From positions 6,903,097-6,967,096 of the forward strand of contig NC_044924.1 in NCBI RefSeq assembly GCF_003576645.1: a stretch of DNA of 64,000 nucleotides, in the 5' to 3' direction. Each line of letters starts with the position of its first letter. Position 1 is the stretch's first letter. This stretch comes from Ipomoea triloba. Its lineage: Eukaryota; Streptophyta; Magnoliopsida; Solanales; Convolvulaceae. Under the pieces are notes generated by a model that saw nothing but the letters and a program-made list of their open reading frames with translations, ran no database searches and was not told where the DNA came from. Positions 59,753-64,000 of this stretch are shown in pieces. The position numbers and the translations under genes are program-made.

Positions 59753-60644
59753 ATGGAGGCCAAGGTTGGATCAGTTGCCAAATGCGATCCTGTCTTCCAA
59801 TGGCAACACGAACAAGAATACGATGATCTCATGGTCCATGTACCAGGTAATTTTACGTCCGCTAATCATGCTATATTAGCCTAGGGTGTAAAGTGGGTCC
59901 AATTATTTGATCATTTATGTATATATTACAGAAAAGTGTGTAAGTGTTACTCACCGTGCTACTTCATTAAAAATAAAAATTAGACTTGATATGTCCTATT
60001 TTGTAAATTTAATAAATTCTAAATTAAAAAAAACATAATTAATATAATTTGCAAAAAAACAGGAATTGATCAAGTTTTGACTTCCACACATCCATTGGCG
60101 TGTCAAATATTTGTTTCAGTATGATATTTGGTTGGAAAATACATATTATTATTATTATTATTATTATTTTATTTTTGTTTAAAAATAAAAATTGGAGGTC
60201 GGTAAAGTCTTGATTAAACTCAGCTCAATTACGCGGCATATATTAGCCTCGTTTTTTTAGCGTTTCATATATTAGAGGATGACGAAGTGGTATGTGTTTT
60301 ATATTTTGGTCTAAGAATTCAAGACGGAGCATCTGAGAGTACTAGTCAACAGTTGTGGAATTCTGAAAATTTCCGGGGACCGACCGGCGGAAAGTTCGTT
60401 CTACAAGGAAGTTATAGTTCCTCCAAACTGTAACCCTGATGAGATCCAAGCAAAATATGTGGATGGTATTCTCCACATTATAATGCCCAAGAAGATTAGT
60501 GATCCCCCACAGGACAATAAACCCAAACCTCACTCTTCAAATCCATCGATTGCCGTCAATGTTGCAGCTCTAGTGGCTGTGATTTCCGTCATCACCGCCT
60601 GCTCTTATTACATGTACAACTCAATAATGGGTAGTAGTAGCTAA
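59753..60644 (+). CDS. Small Hsp20/alpha-crystallin-domain protein with C-terminal membrane anchor (RTM2-like)
   Basis: Two exons, 59753-59846 and 60316-60644, join at a G|AA Glu codon and give 140 aa. The fold is a short alpha-crystallin domain. It starts near CDPVFQWQHEQEYDDLMVHVP, with the usual L-V-x-V-N-S-C-G-I-L-K-I-S-G-D-R pattern for strands beta3-beta5 and ends with YVDGILHIIMPK, where most Hsp20s have VxNGVLTITxPK. A Pro/Lys-rich linker precedes one hydrophobic span at about 112-132 (VNVAALVAVISVITACSYYM). This layout matches RESTRICTED TEV MOVEMENT 2-like proteins, phloem-related and not classical heat-shock chaperones. A role in virus restriction should not be assumed for this copy. 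Its 3' end converges with methionine synthase, 332 bp apart. Confidence 0.88.
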
Positions 60645-60976
60645 CTGATTTTAATGTTGTATATCATTAAAAAAAACACCAGACAATGCACAAACTGAAG
60701 TTCTGTAAATTCCATTTCTTGAAAGTAATGAAATGGGTAATGTGCCCAAATGCATTCAGGCACAAGCCATAACCGTTGCAGGATATAATTTTTTTTTCTT
60801 TTTAAGAAAAGGGAAAGATTGAAAACAACGGGTAAAAAGTAGAAATGCAAATGTGCTTGTGCTCAGGGAGCAGACTAAAGACCTAATCAATAAAGTTTCA
60901 TCTCAAACAGAGGTTTTGGTGAATGTTCACCAAATTCTGTGGAAAAGATTCAAATGCCTGGGCACCCTCAAGAACC

Positions 60977-63900
60977 TCACTTGGCAAGTTGAGTGCGGAT
61001 TTTCTTGGCAGCAGAAACCATGTTTTCGAGGGCTGGCTTCACCTCGGTGTACTTGCGAGTCTTCAGACCACAGTCGGGGTTCACCCACAAGATGTTGGTG
61101 TCAAGAACTGCAAGCATCTTGTTGATTCTATCTGCAATCTCTTCGGTGGATGGTATTCTGGGAGAGTGGATGTCATAGACACCAGGGCCAATTCCAGCAC
61201 CATACTTCACACCCTCACGGAAAACTGAGAGAAGCTTCTCATCAGAACGGGAGTTCTCAATTGTGATAACATCGGCATCCATGTCAATGATGGAGTGGAT
61301 GATATCATTGAAGTTCGAGTAGCACATGTGAGTGTGAATCTGTAAGGCATAGCAAAACGCTTATTAGCACACATTTGAACAAAGCAAGTTAATTAGTGCA
61401 AGCAATCATCCCACCCCACAAAGTTACAAGGTAAGGAATATGAGGAAGGGCACCTGGGTGGTATCCTGGATGCCACAGTTAGTGATTCTGAATGAGTGAA
61501 CAGCCCAGTTCAAATAGAATGCATGCTCAGCCTTCCTAAGAGGCAAACCTTCTCTCAAAGCAGCTTCATCAATTTGAATAACAGTGATGCCTGCCTTCTC
61601 CAAATCCTCAACTTCATCCTTAATTGCCAAAGCAATCTGATAGCAAGTTTCAGATCTGGAAACAGAGCAAAACAAAATTAAAATGGACCCATAGCATCAA
61701 AAAGGATTGAATGCATTAGTTCCCCTTTCATTTTCTTTCTACTGAAGTGGTGGAAGGAGAAAACATGCGCTTTTAAAAAATAAAAATAAAAAAAATCTTT
61801 TTCTTACCTTGGCTGGTCATTTCGAACAAAAGACCAGTTGAGAATGGTAACTGGGCCGGTAAGCATTCCCTTCATTGGGCGCTTGGTCATGCCCTGAGCT
61901 GTACTGGACCAGAAAACAGTCATTGCCTTTGGCCTGCTCACATCACCATAGATGATGGGGGGCTTCACACAGCGAGATCCATAGGACTGAACCCATCCAT
62001 TTGCGGTAAAGGCAAATCCAGAGAGCTGCTCTCCGAAATACTCAACCATATCATTCCTCTGCAGCATATTAAACATTTGACCTTATGTAAACCAAGATAA
62101 TTCCCCAGAGACAGTATTATGTATGTATATGTGAGCATAAAAAGCTAATTACCTCAGGCTCTCCATGAACAAGAACATCAATATCCAGCTCTTCCTGGAG
62201 CTTAACAACTTTGCTGATTTCTTCTTTGATGGCTTTAACATATTCATCTTCAGAGATCCTAGAAAGGATTGACATATTAAGAAAAGCAATTTAAACAAAC
62301 ATTAATGATGTAAAACTAGTAAAACTACTCACTTGCTGGCCTTGTATTCACGGCGAACTCTTCTAAGTTCCACTGTCTGAGGAAATGACCCAATAGTGGT
62401 AGTTGGGAGAACAGGAAGATTAAGTTTCTTTTGTTGGGCGTCAAGTCTCGCACTAACATTTGTAGCCCGGCGGTGGTCAGAGCCCTTCAAAGCCGCAGCC
62501 TAGGAAAATAGATGGAGCACAAAATGGTCAACAAATACTTGCTGTGATGATTGAAGAAAGACAAAATTCAATTCATCACTTACAGCCTTTTGAACAGCTT
62601 CATTTGTAACTCTTGGAGATGATTTTCTTGAAGCTTGAGCAGCACCATTAGCAGAGAAGAATGCCTAGAAATAGAACCATAAAATTAAACCACTCAAGGT
62701 CAGTAGTATAAAACAAGTTGGTAGCTTGCAGGATGTTTTCTCCTATTCATGTTACAATAATTGTCTGTCTGATTTTCTTCTGTTTCTTTACTGTGGGTTG
62801 TGTGAGCTAATAGTGGATTTATACCTCATCCTTCTGACCAACCAGAGCCTTTGCCAAAGCATTAACTTCAACAACTTTTTGAGCAGCAAATGCAAGCCAT
62901 GATTTGATTTCATTATCCAGTTTGGTCTCATTGATGAGATCAACAGCAGTGTGGAGAAGAGAGCAGGAAGTAGAAACAACAAGCTTGTCTGCAAAATCAA
63001 ATCAGAAAATGAAAGATGGTTCTATGTGCATAATTAAAATCACTAATACCATAAGGAGCATTTTGAAAATATACCTTTCCCTACAATGCCCTCAAGAGAT
63101 GCCAGAAGACTTGAGGATGCAGCAAGATCATTTGCCCAAATGTTTCTACCGTCAACAACTCCGGCAAACAAGTACTTTCCTGAAGGAAATCCACCCTTAA
63201 TCAAATCAACAGTCTTGGATCCACGGACCAAGTCAAAACCAAAGGCAGTAACTCCCTTCAAAGCAGTAAGTGTTTTAAATGCTTCAGCAGGGACATCAGC
63301 GAAGTAAGTCTCAATAAGAACGTTAAGGCCGGATAGAGTAGACTCTAGTTCAGAGTATGCTTTAGTGAATGATTCCAATTGGTGAGCCTCAAGATCCAAA
63401 ACTAGGGTGGGCTCATCAAACTGGATCCAAGAAGCTCCAGCTGCCTTCAATTCAGTAACAACTTCCCTGCATTGATGTTTAAATTGTTTATGATAGGCTC
63501 AGAATTAAGAAAATATGCATTCATACTAATAATAATAAAAATGAGATCTTACTTGTAGATTGGAAGGATTTTGTCTAGAAGGGACAAAAGCTGGAAAGAT
63601 TTCTCAACACCCTTAGCAGGTTTTGATAGCAACAAGTATGAGACTGGGCCAATAAGTACTGGAACGGTATCGACACCAAGCTGCACACAAAAAGTAAAGT
63701 CCAATCAAGTTCAACAAAGTTAATCAAAATCATATATTACAAACACACAAGTGTAATGTATGACTATATGAACACCAGACTGCAATTGCAGATCACATAC
63801 CGCTTTAGCTTCCTTATATTCATTCACTGCCTTGTGGGAAGCATAACTGAATTTCACATCAGGACCCAACTCGGGGACAATGAAGTGGCTGCATAAACAC

Positions 63901-64000
63901 ATGAGCATCATTACTGAATAAACACACATGATTACTAATAGTATACTGCAATCAATAAAATAGAATGGAGGCTTGGGATCAGATAACTTACTAGTTTGTA
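60977..64000 (-). CDS. Cobalamin-independent methionine synthase (MetE type), 5' part outside window
   Basis: Transfers the methyl group of 5-methyl-tetrahydropteroyl-polyglutamate to homocysteine, the last step of methionine synthesis and of the methyl cycle. Eleven exons are visible: 63992-64000 (partial), 63801-63888, 63553-63680, 63075-63466, 62825-62988, 62584-62664, 62333-62499, 62153-62258, 61808-62058, 61454-61655 and 60977-61339. They give about 650 codons out of roughly 765, so the first ~114 residues are missing beyond the window. The N-terminal barrel part includes [20 protein letters not shown] and [13 protein letters not shown]. The catalytic C-terminal barrel has [25 protein letters not shown] and [16 protein letters not shown]. 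The zinc ligands sit in [10 protein letters not shown] (His and Cys), IENSRS (Glu) and NPDCGLKTR (Cys). It ends KIRTQLAK. The cytosolic or plastid isoform cannot be told without the N-terminus. Confidence 0.96.

Noticed and set aside
1..64000. A biosynthetic gene cluster or operon-like arrangement
   Set aside because: The eleven genes belong to unrelated housekeeping and developmental functions, with mixed strands and long spacers.
1..64000. tRNA, rRNA or microRNA genes
   Set aside because: No full cloverleaf, rRNA core or clear miRNA precursor was recognised by eye; a covariance-model scan would be needed to exclude them.

Overview
This is a gene-containing stretch of a flowering-plant nuclear genome. 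The genes have many introns with canonical GT..AG borders. The intergenic DNA is AT-rich and full of small non-autonomous transposons. The families present (SCARECROW, CDKB1, MCTP, GAUT7, SYP132-type syntaxin) are those of land plants, and the sequence style suggests a eudicot, perhaps an asterid; that last step is inference. No bacterial operon, CRISPR array or viral gene was found.

Eleven protein-coding genes are supported, most with exon borders that keep the frame throughout. In order: a PP1 catalytic subunit (minus, cut by the window start); CDKB1 (minus, 303 aa); a small secreted 12-cysteine protein (plus, 133 aa); a mitochondrial-type FolD enzyme (minus, 384 aa); SCARECROW (plus, 795 aa); GAUT7-type galacturonosyltransferase (minus, 621 aa); an SYP132-type Qa-SNARE (minus, 308 aa); a four-C2 MCTP protein (minus, 1009 aa); a BPA1-like RRM protein (minus, about 270 aa, C-terminus unresolved); an Hsp20-domain protein with a C-terminal membrane anchor (plus, 140 aa); and cobalamin-independent methionine synthase (minus, cut by the window end). 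They form no operon or cluster. Loose functional links are that FolD and methionine synthase both belong to one-carbon metabolism, and that GAUT7, the syntaxin and the MCTP protein all act in the endomembrane/cell-wall/plasmodesma system.

Mobile DNA fills the spaces. Two Mutator-type MITEs have exact 9-bp target-site duplications (17622-18332 and 22482-23039). One PIF/Harbinger-type MITE has a TAA duplication (58634-58940). At least four copies of an hAT-like MITE family are scattered about. Three 5'-truncated LINE ends encode RNase H remnants, two with exact target-site duplications and one of these nested inside a MITE. There is also a decayed MuDR SWIM-domain fragment (42020-42400), a large inverted-repeat element (46918-47622), a CCTAGGCG-rich element (35766-36216) and a possible tRNA-derived SINE.

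The least familiar structure is an inverted-repeat-bounded element at 19770-20495. Its interior is an array of about 20 degenerate direct copies of a CGCACCTTAAG-like motif spaced about 23 bp apart. A 336-bp assembly gap lies at 9133-9468. I found no convincing new enzymatic or defence system; the novelty here lies in the repeats.
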